From the NCBI GenBank assembly GCA_964510535.1, contig CAZECG010000002.1, forward strand, positions 55,483 through 119,482: 64,000 nucleotides of DNA. Direction: 5' to 3'. Every line of letters begins with the position of its first letter. Within the stretch, counting starts at the first letter, position 1. Shown piece after piece: positions 34,280 to 43,550 of this stretch. This stretch comes from JAJPXC01 sp964510535 (GTDB lineage Bacteria > Bacteroidota > Bacteroidia > Bacteroidales > Muribaculaceae). The position numbers and the translations under genes were made by a program. The notes beneath the pieces were generated by a model. That model searched no databases and was not told the DNA's origin. It saw only the letters and a program-made list of their open reading frames with translations.

Positions 34280-36563
34280 ATCGCATATTATAGCCGCTGT
34301 GATAGGGGCGTTGGCTATGGTCATGGCTTCATGCTCTACGACGCGGCGCATCCCCGAGGGAGAGCAGCTTTATACCGGTGTCAAAAAAGTCAATATCGCG
34401 ACGGTGCCTAAATATAAAGTGCCGTCGGCTGTCAGCGAAGCTCTGAACGACGCTGTCCATGTCAAGCCTAACAACAGCTTGTTTGGCTCCGCATCGGTCA
34501 GATACCCGTTCCCGCTGGGGCTGTGGGTCTATAACAACTGGAGCAATCCCCCATCGGGATTCAAACACTGGATTTATGATAAATTGGTCGAGGAGCCCGT
34601 GCTCGTTTCACATGTGCGTCCCGAAGTTAGGACAAAGATGTTGGATGAGATTCTTAGCGATAACGGATATTTCCAAGGCCGCGCCTCCTATGAACTTATC
34701 AAAGGGAAAAACCCCAAGAAAGCGAAGATTCTCTATAATGTGGTCACGGGCCCTGAGTATGCCATTGATTCTGTCATAATGCTGCCCGACAGTTGTCACC
34801 TCTACCACATAATCGACTCGGTAGCCATGCGAAGCCGCTATCTCGCCGGCAAGGAGCGTTACTGCACCGATTCGCTGAGCCAGGTGAGGGTTGACATCGC
34901 CAATGCGGTGAGAAACAGGGGCTACTATTTTTTCCGCCCGGAGTTCATCGAATATCTCGCCGACAGCACGATTAATAGCAATCGTATCGCGTTGAAATTA
35001 ACCATCGCGAGCAATGTGCCGCAGGTCGCGCTTGCCCGTTATCGCACAGGCACTGTAACCACTTACATATTCCGTAATCAAGGCGGTGGAATGCCCGATA
35101 CCGTTGAAACATCGCGGGGGATGCTGGTGCAGATGATGCCTTCGAAATTCCGCCGAAAGCTCGTTGACGAATGTGTCGCGTTCCGAACCGGAAAATATTT
35201 CTCGGTGAGAGATATGAATCGCACTCAGACCTATTTCTCGAGGCTCGGTATCTTCAACGCTATCTCTATCGATGTGGTTCCCGACACCACATCAACCGAG
35301 CCTCTTCTCGATGTCGCCATATCGTGTACCATGGACAAGCCGTTGGAGGCAAGGCTCGAAGTCAACGCATCGTCAAAGTCAAACAGCTACATCGGACCGG
35401 GTCTGTCGTTTGGCGTGACAAACCGCAACCTGTTTGGCGGTGGTGAACTTTTCAACATTGACCTGACCGGCTCTTATGAATGGCAGACCGGGCGTGACAA
35501 GGAAAGGTCGATTTTCAACTCCTACGAGATTGGGCTGAACACCTCGCTGTCGTTCCCGCGGCTCCTCGCTCCGAAATTTATCCCCCGCCGCCGTCGAGCA
35601 ATCAACTGGACCCGCATTACCCTCGGTGCCGACCTGCTCAATCGTCCCCATTATTTCAAGATGGCTCAGTTCAACACCTCGTTCAATTATGATTGGCGTG
35701 TCAATCGTTATGCTTCATCGACGTTTACATTGATGAAACTAACCTACACCAAACTCATCCACACGACAGCCGATTTCGACGAAGTGATGGCTCAGAATCC
35801 CGCCATAGCTTTGAGCTTCCAAAGCCAGTTCATACCACAGATTGCCTACACCTACACCTACGACAGGGCTTTTGGCCGTCGCAACACACTCAATTGGACT
35901 TTTACCGTTCAGGAAGCAGGTAATATATTTTGGAGCATTTGGGAATTATGCGGCAAAAAAGGTGAAAAAGAACTTTTCGAGACCCCCTTCTCGCAATTCT
36001 TAAAAGGCTCTGCGCAGATTGTCTATGGGCGCAGACTGTCAGGCAGCCACTGGATTGTGACGCGAGGCGCGGTCGGGGCGGCTCACGCCTATGGCAACTC
36101 GGCTGCGGTGCCATATAGCGAGCAGTTCTATGTCGGCGGAGCCAACTCAGTCAGGGCGTTCACCGTGCGCAGCATTGGCCCGGGCAGTTACCATGCGCCA
36201 AAAGACCTCGTCAACGGATATTTCGACCAGACAGGTACCTTTAAGTTTGAGTTTAACATCGAATACCGTTTCCCGATTCTCGGCCCCCTCCACGGAGCGT
36301 TGTTCCTCGATTCTGGCAACGTGTGGCTGCTGAAAAACGATCCGCAGCGTCCCGGCGGGACCCTTAAAGGCTCGACATTTTTTAAAGACCTCGCGCTTGG
36401 CACCGGAGCGGGGTTGCGATTCGATATAGGCATGATGGTAATCCGGGGGGATCTCGGTGTAGGCATACACGCACCTTACGACACAGGCCACAGCGGCTAT
36501 TACAACATGACATCATTTAAAAACTCACTTGCGTTTCACCTCGCGATTGGCTACCCGTTCTGA
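34266..36563 (+). CDS. tamL: TamL: Omp85-family outer-membrane partner of TamB with a lipoprotein signal
   Basis: The 765-residue protein starts with a lipoprotein signal ending in MASC (Cys 23), then POTRA-like segments (to about 360). The C-terminal 16-strand barrel has the Omp85 signature region YSEQFYVGGANSVRAFTVRS, followed by GTGAGLRFDIGMMVIRGDLG, and ends in aromatic F. Bacteroidetes TamA homologues carry this lipoprotein anchor and are called TamL. Overlap with tamB by 14 bases and the same direction fit a tamB-tamL operon. It is distinguished from BamA by the lipobox, the shorter N-terminal region and the TamB neighbour. Confidence 0.9.
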   Translation: MKRTESHIIAAVIGALAMVMASCSTTRRIPEGEQLYTGVKKVNIATVPKYKVPSAVSEALNDAVHVKPNNSLFGSASVRYPFPLGLWVYNNWSNPPSGFKHWIYDKLVEEPVLVSHVRPEVRTKMLDEILSDNGYFQGRASYELIKGKNPKKAKILYNVVTGPEYAIDSVIMLPDSCHLYHIIDSVAMRSRYLAGKERYCTDSLSQVRVDIANAVRNRGYYFFRPEFIEYLADSTINSNRIALKLTIASNVPQVALARYRTGTVTTYIFRNQGGGMPDTVETSRGMLVQMMPSKFRRKLVDECVAFRTGKYFSVRDMNRTQTYFSRLGIFNAISIDVVPDTTSTEPLLDVAISCTMDKPLEARLEVNASSKSNSYIGPGLSFGVTNRNLFGGGELFNIDLTGSYEWQTGRDKERSIFNSYEIGLNTSLSFPRLLAPKFIPRRRRAINWTRITLGADLLNRPHYFKMAQFNTSFNYDWRVNRYASSTFTLMKLTYTKLIHTTADFDEVMAQNPAIALSFQSQFIPQIAYTYTYDRAFGRRNTLNWTFTVQEAGNIFWSIWELCGKKGEKELFETPFSQFLKGSAQIVYGRRLSGSHWIVTRGAVGAAHAYGNSAAVPYSEQFYVGGANSVRAFTVRSIGPGSYHAPKDLVNGYFDQTGTFKFEFNIEYRFPILGPLHGALFLDSGNVWLLKNDPQRPGGTLKGSTFFKDLALGTGAGLRFDIGMMVIRGDLGVGIHAPYDTGHSGYYNMTSFKNSLAFHLAIGYPF

Positions 36564-36603
36564 TTGTCAAATGTTAATATATAGTAAGTTTAGACGCCTA
36601 CTT

Positions 36604-36635
36604 TTCGTTTTTAAGGTCGCTAAGTGCTATCTTTG
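36604..36635 (+). promoter_or_regulatory. Promoter of lptD
   Basis: TTCG (36604-36607), a 20-base spacer, then TATCTTTG (36628-36635). The -7 box is exact and the -33 box has one mismatch. The start is expected at about 36642, with a leader of about 24 bases. Confidence 0.6.
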
Positions 36636-36665
36636 CACTTGAATTTTAATCGCTTTTGACAAAAG

Positions 36666-39422
36666 TTGAGACGTTCGTCGCTATATATAGTAATTCTTAT
36701 CGCTGCGTTTCAGTGCTTTGCGGCTTCAATGCTGACCAAGGCCGAGGAAAATGCGTCCGAGGCATCTGTGGGATTGTCGCTCCCGGTCGATTCGGCGGCA
36801 TTGGCTCTCGACACTCTGCCGCACCTGACCGACAGTGTCATTACGGTGAATACCGACACGACAGCCCCTAAGTCACGGATACGTCGTATGAAAGTCGATC
36901 TTGACAATCAAGTCGTGTTTTCATCGCAAGACTCCATGATTCTTCTTGGGCAGAACACCGCCTATATGTACGGTGACGGCAAGGTCAACTACGGTGACAT
37001 GAAACTTGATGCCGCCGAGATAGAGCTTGACATGAAGTCAAGCACGGTCTATGCGGTGGGTGCCGTCGATACAGCCGGCGAAGTCATCGGGTCGCCAATC
37101 TTCGAGGAGGGTGGGTCATCCTACGAGACAAAGACAATGAGATACAACTTTAAGTCAAAAAAAGGGTATATCACCGATGTCATAACTCAGCAGGGCGAAG
37201 GCTATCTCACAGGCGGCCAGACAAAGAAAACCGAGGGCGACGATTACTACATCCAGAACGGACGCTACACCACCTGCGACAATCATGAGTGCCCCCACTT
37301 CTATCTTCAACTCACCAAGGCCAAGGTGAAACCTAAAAAGAATATTGTTACCGGCCCTGCCTACATGGTGCTTTCGGGTCTGCCTCTGCCACTGGCAATC
37401 CCGTTCGGCTACTTCCCGTTCACCGAAAAATATTCTTCAGGTGTGATTTTCCCGACTTTCGGCGATGATTATCAGCGCGGTTTCTACCTCAGCGACGGTG
37501 GTTATTATTTCGCTATAAACGATAACATCGACCTCGCTCTGACTGGAGAGATTTACACCAAAGGCTCATGGGGAATCGCTGCTCAGTCCACCTATGTCAA
37601 ACGTTACAAATACTCAGGTAATTTCAGCGTAAACTACCTCAAATCAGTTTACGGCGACAAGGGGTTGCCCGACTATTCCAAGCAAACCAACTTCCAAGTT
37701 GTCTGGAGCCATGCGCAAGACTCAAAGTCAAACCCAAATATGTCGCTCTCCGCGAGCGTCAACTTTACCACGAGCGGATACACCCGCAACGATGTTAACA
37801 GCTACTACTCCTCCTCGTTTACCGAGAACACCAAGAGTAGCACCATCAACATGACATACCGATTCCCACAGTCAAAGTGGTCACTGTCAACCACGATGAA
37901 CATCGCACAGCGCACACAGGACTCGACCCTCAACGTCTCTTTTCCCAACGTGACTGTCACGATGGCGCAGTCAGCTCCGTTCAAGCGCAAAAGGGCGGTC
38001 GGCGATGAAAAGTGGTACGAAAAAATCAAAATGTCCTATTCCGGTCAGTTCCAAAACTCGTTGCTTGCCAAGCAAGATGAGTTTTTCAAAAAAAGTTTGA
38101 TTAAAGACTGGCGCAATGGCATGAAGCACAACATCCCCATTTCGGCGACATTCAATCTGTTCAAGTATCTGAACCTAACTCCGTCAATCACTTTTACCGA
38201 CCGTATGTACACCAACAAAGTGCGCCGTCAGTGGGACCCTAATGCGGCCGCCGAAGTGTGCGACACAAGCTATAGCCTCTACAACGTGTGGGACTTCTCG
38301 GCTGCGATGTCGTTTGACACAAAGGTCTACGGCTTTTATAAGCCGCTGCCATTCCTCGGCGACAAGGTCAAGATGATACGCCATGTGTTCACACCCACTG
38401 TCTCGTTCAACGCTGCCCCCGATTTCGGGTCGAGCTTCTTCGGCTATTACGGCTCATACGACTACCCCGACGCTCAGGGGCGTATGCAGACAAGACGGTA
38501 CAGCTACTTCCAAAATTCGCTGTTCGGCGTTCCTGGTATCGGAAAAACCGGAGCGGTCTCTGTGTCGCTTGCCAACAACCTGGAGATGAAGGTGAAAAGC
38601 GATAACGACAGCACCGGCGAGAAAAAAATATCGCTAATCGAGAATTTTACCGTGTCTCAGAGCTACAATTTCGCTGCCGATTCGCTCCGATGGAGTAATA
38701 TCAACACATCTCTTATGTTGCGATTAGTCAAGAACTTCAATCTCAACGTGTCGGCGGTGTGGGACGTTTACACCTATCAGCTAAACGAGTCGGGCAATCC
38801 CGTGCGTGTCGACCGCACGCGCCTTCAAGCCGGTAAAGGGTTGGCCCGTCTGTCGAGCACGGGAACTTCGTTTTCCTATACATTCAACAACTCGACATTC
38901 AAGAAAAAAGGTAAAAGCGACTCAGGAAAAGATAAAGATAATTCAACCTCCGGCAATGATTTCGGTGGCTCGCTCGATGACCTCAACAATGGCAGCGGCG
39001 ATGAGGAGGGGGACGAAAGCAAGGATGTCCTTGACCTGACCCCCGAAGGATACCTTAAATGGAGTGTGCCCTGGAGCCTGTCGGTCAACTACTCCATCAA
39101 CTACGGCTATGGAACGTTCAACAAAAAGAAGATGGAGTATGACGGAAAAATCACGCAAAATCTAAGTTTTTCCGGCAATATACGCCCGACAAAGAACTGG
39201 AATTTCGGCTTTTCGGCAAGTTATAACTTCGATACCAAGAAAATCGCTTATATGAACTGCAACATCAGCCGCGATTTGCATTGCTTCATGATGCGGGCAA
39301 GTTTTGTGCCGGTAGGCCCATATAAATCCTACAACTTCCACATATCGGTGAAATCCTCGTTGCTCTCCGACCTCAAGTACGACAAACGGTCATCGTTCAG
39401 CAATGGTGTGACGTGGTATTGA
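36666..39422 (+). CDS. lptD: LptD-like LPS-assembly outer-membrane protein
   Basis: The 918-residue protein starts at a TTG with a signal peptide (LYIVILIAAFQCFAAS), since no ATG gives a signal sequence. An OstA/LptA-like beta-jellyroll N-domain spans about 65-250 (NTAYMYGDGKVNYGDMKLDA). A large barrel follows, with GIIFPTFG-type and PFGYFPFTEKYSSGVIFPTF segments. A charged, Ser/Gly/Asp-rich insertion lies at about 745-790. LptD inserts lipopolysaccharide (or lipooligosaccharide) into the outer leaflet. Bacteroidetes versions are divergent from the proteobacterial enzyme. It has its own promoter but follows tamB-tamL in an envelope-assembly block. Confidence 0.85.
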   Translation: MRRSSLYIVILIAAFQCFAASMLTKAEENASEASVGLSLPVDSAALALDTLPHLTDSVITVNTDTTAPKSRIRRMKVDLDNQVVFSSQDSMILLGQNTAYMYGDGKVNYGDMKLDAAEIELDMKSSTVYAVGAVDTAGEVIGSPIFEEGGSSYETKTMRYNFKSKKGYITDVITQQGEGYLTGGQTKKTEGDDYYIQNGRYTTCDNHECPHFYLQLTKAKVKPKKNIVTGPAYMVLSGLPLPLAIPFGYFPFTEKYSSGVIFPTFGDDYQRGFYLSDGGYYFAINDNIDLALTGEIYTKGSWGIAAQSTYVKRYKYSGNFSVNYLKSVYGDKGLPDYSKQTNFQVVWSHAQDSKSNPNMSLSASVNFTTSGYTRNDVNSYYSSSFTENTKSSTINMTYRFPQSKWSLSTTMNIAQRTQDSTLNVSFPNVTVTMAQSAPFKRKRAVGDEKWYEKIKMSYSGQFQNSLLAKQDEFFKKSLIKDWRNGMKHNIPISATFNLFKYLNLTPSITFTDRMYTNKVRRQWDPNAAAEVCDTSYSLYNVWDFSAAMSFDTKVYGFYKPLPFLGDKVKMIRHVFTPTVSFNAAPDFGSSFFGYYGSYDYPDAQGRMQTRRYSYFQNSLFGVPGIGKTGAVSVSLANNLEMKVKSDNDSTGEKKISLIENFTVSQSYNFAADSLRWSNINTSLMLRLVKNFNLNVSAVWDVYTYQLNESGNPVRVDRTRLQAGKGLARLSSTGTSFSYTFNNSTFKKKGKSDSGKDKDNSTSGNDFGGSLDDLNNGSGDEEGDESKDVLDLTPEGYLKWSVPWSLSVNYSINYGYGTFNKKKMEYDGKITQNLSFSGNIRPTKNWNFGFSASYNFDTKKIAYMNCNISRDLHCFMMRASFVPVGPYKSYNFHISVKSSLLSDLKYDKRSSFSNGVTWY

Positions 39423-39443
39423 TTACCCGGCCGCGCGGTCGGT

Positions 39444-39983
39444 TTACTCGCCAAACTCCTTGTGTAGCGTCTCAAATCGTTGTGCGGTCGATTCGCTGTG
39501 TCTGCTCATCGACGCGCGCACCCTTTCGAGGCTTTTCTCTTTCATGTCGCCGCTCTTTGAATAAAACTTGTCGGCATAGCAGATGAGCCGTTCCAACAGG
39601 CTCTCGGGCATAAGGTCGCGCCGCGGCAGTGGCAGCGACAACTCGTCGATGTCCGACGCGCTTATTCCTGCGCCGGTATGCCTTTCAGCCACGCGGGCAT
39701 ACTTCTCGTCAAACCCGTTTTCGCGCAGCAGTTGCGCCCCGAGAGTGCCATGCGCTATGTACGGCGCGTCTCCGTGACAGTCTATTCCCGGTGCGTCGGT
39801 CAGAAAGATGCCTATGTCGTGGAGCATGGCGGCTTCGGTGATTTCGTCCTCGTCGAGCGGCAGCCGCTTTCGTCTCGCTATCTCAATGGCTTTCTCTGCT
39901 ACCGAGCGCGCGTGTTTAAGGAAAATATCCCGCCGGAGGGTGCCGGCGGGATAATATAAGTCTATGATTTCGTTATAGCTCAT
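39444..39983 (-). CDS. HD-domain phosphohydrolase
   Basis: Starting at the ATG at 39981-39983 gives 179 residues (MSYNEIIDLYYP). A longer frame to 40022 would overlap ilvE and is rejected. The HD metal motif is visible in HARSVAEKAIEIA and AAMLHDIGIFLT, with a later Asp in CYADKFYSK. The protein resembles HDIG-type small hydrolases, which cleave nucleotides or phosphate esters. The substrate is unknown. It follows ilvE by 17 bases, so the two are probably one transcript, with no obvious functional link. Confidence 0.85.
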   Translation of the reverse strand: MSYNEIIDLYYPAGTLRRDIFLKHARSVAEKAIEIARRKRLPLDEDEITEAAMLHDIGIFLTDAPGIDCHGDAPYIAHGTLGAQLLRENGFDEKYARVAERHTGAGISASDIDELSLPLPRRDLMPESLLERLICYADKFYSKSGDMKEKSLERVRASMSRHSESTAQRFETLHKEFGE

Positions 39984-40000
39984 TGTTTGTGGGTGTCGGT

Positions 40001-41023
40001 TCAGTCGACTATGGTATTCCACCCGTGGATGTCATCGATCTCGCCGAGCTGTATCGCGCGCAGGCGGTTGTAGAGGGCTGTGGTGACAGGGCCGGGTTGG
40101 CCATCCTTGGCTACGACATACTTCTTGCCGGTGTCTAAATCGTCGATTTCGGCTATTGGCGAGGCCACGGCGGCGGTTCCGCAAGCGGCGGCCTCCTGAA
40201 TGGTGTCAAGCTCTTCTATCGGGATGTGGCGGCATTCTACTTCAATGCCCATATCCTTGGCGATTTGTTGCAGGCTCATGTTTGTTATCGATGGTAGAAT
40301 CGATTCCGATGCCGGGGTGATGTAATGGCCATCCTTGATTGCGAAGAAGTTGGCCGGGCCGCACTCGTCAAGATATTTTTTCTCTTTGGGGTCGAGATAC
40401 AGCACCGCTGAGTAGCCAAGCTCATGGGCGCGCTCTCCGGCCGATAGCGAGGCGGCGTAGTTGCCGCCCACTTTCCAGCGGCCTGTCCCTTTGGGCGCCA
40501 CGCGGTCATACTCGCGCATGATGCAGATGTTGGTTGGCTTGAATCCCTCTTTGAAATAGGGACCCACGGGTGTGACAAGCACTAAGAACAAGTATTCCGA
40601 TGCGGGTTTGACCCCCACTTGTGCCGATAGCCCTATCTCGAGCGGGCGTATGTACAACGACGCTCCGCTGCCGTAGGGGGGGATAAAACGTTCGTTGAGT
40701 TTGACAACCTTCACCACCATCTCTTTAAACAGCTCCGCGGTGACAGGTGCCATAAGTATACCTTTGGCCGACTCGGCGATGCGCTTGGCGTTCTCTTCGA
40801 GGCGGAATATCCTGATTTTGCCATCTTTGCCGCGAAAGGCTTTAAGCCCTTCAAAGATTTCCTGGCCATAGTGCAGCGAGGTCGCTGCGATGTGCAGGTT
40901 GATTGTTTCTGAGCTTGAAACTTCGATTTCCCCCCAACGTCCGTTACGATAGTGGCAGCGCACGTTGTAATCGGTTGGCATATAACCGAACGAGAGGTTG
41001 CTCCAGTCTAATTCCTTGTTCAT
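40001..41023 (-). CDS. ilvE: Branched-chain amino acid aminotransferase
   Basis: The 340-residue fold-type IV PLP enzyme makes and degrades Leu, Ile and Val by transferring the amino group to the matching 2-oxo acids. Class II signatures include LHYGQEIFEGLKAFRGKDGK, ASLYIRPLEIG, the lysine region GRWKVGGNYAASL (PLP Schiff-base Lys) and AACGTAAVASPIAEI. It is the sole BCAT seen, and the ilvD-B-N-C operon 17 kb away supplies the oxo acids. A -7 element (TAATTTTG) lies at 41048-41055, 25 bases upstream. It starts the ilvE-HD transcript. Confidence 0.95.
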   Translation of the reverse strand: MNKELDWSNLSFGYMPTDYNVRCHYRNGRWGEIEVSSSETINLHIAATSLHYGQEIFEGLKAFRGKDGKIRIFRLEENAKRIAESAKGILMAPVTAELFKEMVVKVVKLNERFIPPYGSGASLYIRPLEIGLSAQVGVKPASEYLFLVLVTPVGPYFKEGFKPTNICIMREYDRVAPKGTGRWKVGGNYAASLSAGERAHELGYSAVLYLDPKEKKYLDECGPANFFAIKDGHYITPASESILPSITNMSLQQIAKDMGIEVECRHIPIEELDTIQEAAACGTAAVASPIAEIDDLDTGKKYVVAKDGQPGPVTTALYNRLRAIQLGEIDDIHGWNTIVD

Positions 41024-41047
41024 AGAGTATCAAATATGTTGCTTTGG

Positions 41048-41055
41048 CAAAATTA
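41048..41055 (-). promoter_or_regulatory. -7 promoter element of ilvE
   Basis: The minus-strand TAATTTTG matches TAnnTTTG. It leaves a leader of about 18 bases before the ilvE ATG. Confidence 0.55.
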
Positions 41056-41125
41056 TCAATAATTTTTTGAGATTTCATAATTTTGACCCATAAATTATGA
41101 TACAGTTTGATATATGAAAAAGATG

Positions 41126-41221
41126 CCGCGTACTGTCGCAGTACGCGGTCATCGTCTATGTTTCATGTTAGTTAGACCATTATGTTTTCTTCAGACTGTG
41201 CCTGTAACTCTTTTCGGTAAT
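41126..41221 (-). ncRNA. Candidate small RNA (about 95 nt) upstream of ilvE
   Basis: A minus-strand TAACTTTG (41228-41235) precedes an RNA start at about 41221. A perfect 10-bp hairpin with a 3-base loop (CCGCGTACTG / CAGTACGCGG, 41126-41148) followed by CATCTTTTTC ends it. No sensible peptide is encoded. Because ilvE has its own promoter further on, this looks like a separate short transcript. An attenuator in a longer ilvE leader is the alternative. Confidence 0.45.
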
Positions 41222-41227
41222 CGGTTG

Positions 41228-41235
41228 CAAAGTTA
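41228..41235 (-). promoter_or_regulatory. -7 element upstream of the ilvE-side candidate small RNA
   Basis: The minus-strand TAACTTTG matches the consensus. No clean -33 TTTG is present. Confidence 0.45.
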
Positions 41236-41362
41236 GCAATGATTTCCGACGCGAATGGCTTGAATCTCCCAACCTGTATCAAATATAACATATATTAACG
41301 CACTCTTTTGCGATAAGGAGTATCCATTAAAAAAAGTAATTCATTGATGTGTAAAATTTATT

Positions 41363-41370
41363 TATCTTTG
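41363..41370 (+). promoter_or_regulatory. -7 promoter element of the GDPD gene
   Basis: TATCTTTG fits TAnnTTTG and precedes the ATG at 41433 by 62 bases. Confidence 0.5.
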
Positions 41371-41432
41371 GTGTGCGGTTATAATCACCACATGATTATC
41401 TGTTTTTTACGAACCCTTTTACACTACTTCCC

Positions 41433-43469
41433 ATGAAACGACAGCTACTTTTCCTTACCGCATTGTTTGTCGTGGCGACGAGCGCATTCGCTTGGAAGCC
41501 CGTTTTTGCCGGCCACCGCGGCTCTTATCGCGGAGTGGCTAACACTGCTGAAGCCTACCGTAACGGCGTGGATTATTACCATTACACCGGTCTGGAGTGT
41601 GATGTGCGCGTGACTAAAGACGGCCACTATGTGATTCTTCACGACAACACCACAGGCTCGGTGTGCCCCGACGCCGACATTGATGCGCAGCAGTCCACTT
41701 TGGCCGAGCTTAAAGCTCTCACTCTCAAACAGACCCGCGGCGGCGTAACCTACACGGGCAAAATTTGCACCGTTGAGGAGTATCTTGATATTTGTGTCGA
41801 GAAAAATGTGTTCCCGATTGTTGAACTTAAATGGACAACCGGTATCAACACCAATGATATGTCTAACTTTGCCGGGCTTCTCGACCTTGTCACGTCAAAG
41901 GGATTGCGGCAAAAAGCTATATTCCTAACTTCGATGTACAAATCCATCGAGTATATCAAGACCAACTACCCCGATGTCACTTGCCAGTACCTCCTCAGCA
42001 GCGACAGCGACACAAAGTTTGAGTTTTGCAAAAAATGGAATGTCAACCCCAGCTTCTCGGCAGGCGCGCTCACATCGGCTATCGTCACGCGCTATCGTAA
42101 GGCCGGGTTTGAAGTCGCGGCATGGACGGTAAACACTGAGGCCAATTATAAAAAATATGGCGAGATGGGATGCTTCATGATGACTTGCGACTACCTTCAG
42201 CCCAACGAGATGCCCGAACTTCAAGAACCGGCGTTGCCGACACCGTCGCCCGACGCGATTGAGCTTGATGCGGTGACCCTTTGGACGCGTTCGGCTAATG
42301 CCGGCGACCTTCCCGCCAACTTCCCCGCAAAAGGAGCGGCCTCTTTTTCCACAGGGCAGCAAGCCGCTATGATTGACGGCGTTTTCTATGTCAACGACTA
42401 CGGCACGAAAAGTCTGCTGGTGTTTGACCGCGCTTGCACCGAGCCTATCGTGCTCCCTTTCAGTGAAACCACACTTGGCGGCAGCCCGGTTCACGGGGTG
42501 ACAACCGACGATGCCGACAATATCGTGTTGCGGTATGAGTCTTCATTTGGTGAGACGCCCTCAAAGGTGCGTCTGTTCAAAAAAGGCTCCACAACCCCCG
42601 TCGATGTCGAGTTTACTGTGGACAAAGGCGGTCAGAACAACTTCGTGTACGCTTCAGGTGATTTGTTTTCCGAGGAGGGTGGTTGCCTTTACTTCATGCC
42701 CAACAAGCAAAACACCGTCACTGTCGTGAAAATCGCCAACGGCGAGCTTAAAGGTGTCGTCGAACACGGCGGACTATCCATACAAGGCACAACCGCCTCG
42801 GTGATTCTGCCCATTGGCAACAACCCCGACCATTTCATCTATCAGGTACGCAACAGCGGTTTCTACCGCTTTAACGGCGAGGATAAGGGTAGCCTGCTCA
42901 CAAGCTCCGCCTCCGTTACAGCCCCCGCCCGCAACTCATCGCTCGGCGGTGCCTATATGACCATCCTCGACCACGAAATACTCGCCCACCCGTCAGGCAC
43001 GAACTATAACGGCGGATTCTCCATCAAGGATGTGACAGCCGATAATTCCGATCTTGCCACATTCCCATCGCTCGGCTCTCAGGGCTACACGTTGAACGCC
43101 TCAACCGGCACTTTCATGCGCCCGGTCAAGATGGCCGATAACGTCTACCACCTCCACACCTACACTATGGGACATGGCTACGGTGTCTATGAGATTAAGC
43201 CCAAAGGCGTGAGCGGTGTTGATGTCGCCGGCGGAGCTGTCGAGTTGACCACGCCGACAGTGTTCCCCAATCCCGTGGTATCTTCCGCAATCGTCAGCTC
43301 CGCTGTCGCTCTCGGCGACCTCGCTGTCTATTCCATCAACGGACGCCTCGTCTACGCCAAATCCTGCGGCGATGCCTTCAGTGCGTCGCTCGACCTCAGC
43401 GGCCTGCCCCGCGGTCTCTACATCCTGCGCGGCAGCCGCTTTCCCGCTGTGAAACTTGTCAAACTCTGA
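41433..43469 (+). CDS. Secreted glycerophosphodiester phosphodiesterase-family protein with a Por-like tail
   Basis: The 678-residue protein has a signal peptide and a GDPD TIM barrel at about 22-265. Motifs include FAGHRGSYRGVANTAEAY (His-Arg-Gly), LECDVRVTKDGHYVILHDN and VEEYLDICVEKN. A second half of about 350 residues has a beta-propeller-like pattern, and a tail ends with YSINGRLVYAK and RGLYILRGSRFPAVKLVKL. GDPDs cleave glycerophosphodiesters to glycerol-3-phosphate and an alcohol. Secreted forms probably scavenge phosphate or glycerol. It seems monocistronic. The C-terminal tail predicts surface attachment or secretion. Confidence 0.85.
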   Translation: MKRQLLFLTALFVVATSAFAWKPVFAGHRGSYRGVANTAEAYRNGVDYYHYTGLECDVRVTKDGHYVILHDNTTGSVCPDADIDAQQSTLAELKALTLKQTRGGVTYTGKICTVEEYLDICVEKNVFPIVELKWTTGINTNDMSNFAGLLDLVTSKGLRQKAIFLTSMYKSIEYIKTNYPDVTCQYLLSSDSDTKFEFCKKWNVNPSFSAGALTSAIVTRYRKAGFEVAAWTVNTEANYKKYGEMGCFMMTCDYLQPNEMPELQEPALPTPSPDAIELDAVTLWTRSANAGDLPANFPAKGAASFSTGQQAAMIDGVFYVNDYGTKSLLVFDRACTEPIVLPFSETTLGGSPVHGVTTDDADNIVLRYESSFGETPSKVRLFKKGSTTPVDVEFTVDKGGQNNFVYASGDLFSEEGGCLYFMPNKQNTVTVVKIANGELKGVVEHGGLSIQGTTASVILPIGNNPDHFIYQVRNSGFYRFNGEDKGSLLTSSASVTAPARNSSLGGAYMTILDHEILAHPSGTNYNGGFSIKDVTADNSDLATFPSLGSQGYTLNASTGTFMRPVKMADNVYHLHTYTMGHGYGVYEIKPKGVSGVDVAGGAVELTTPTVFPNPVVSSAIVSSAVALGDLAVYSINGRLVYAKSCGDAFSASLDLSGLPRGLYILRGSRFPAVKLVKL

Positions 43470-43497
43470 TGCTTGCCGACTGCCGATGAAACACAGC

Positions 43498-43525
43498 GAG
43501 GGCCCGCGGATTTCCGCGGGCCCTC
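43498..43525. terminator. Bidirectional GC-rich hairpin between the GDPD gene and tsf
   Basis: GAGGGCCCGCGG pairs perfectly over 12 bp with CCGCGGGCCCTC around ATTT. The two genes converge on it, so it could end both. Confidence 0.7.
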
Positions 43526-43550
43526 GGCCTATCTGATAATCGTGGTGCGA

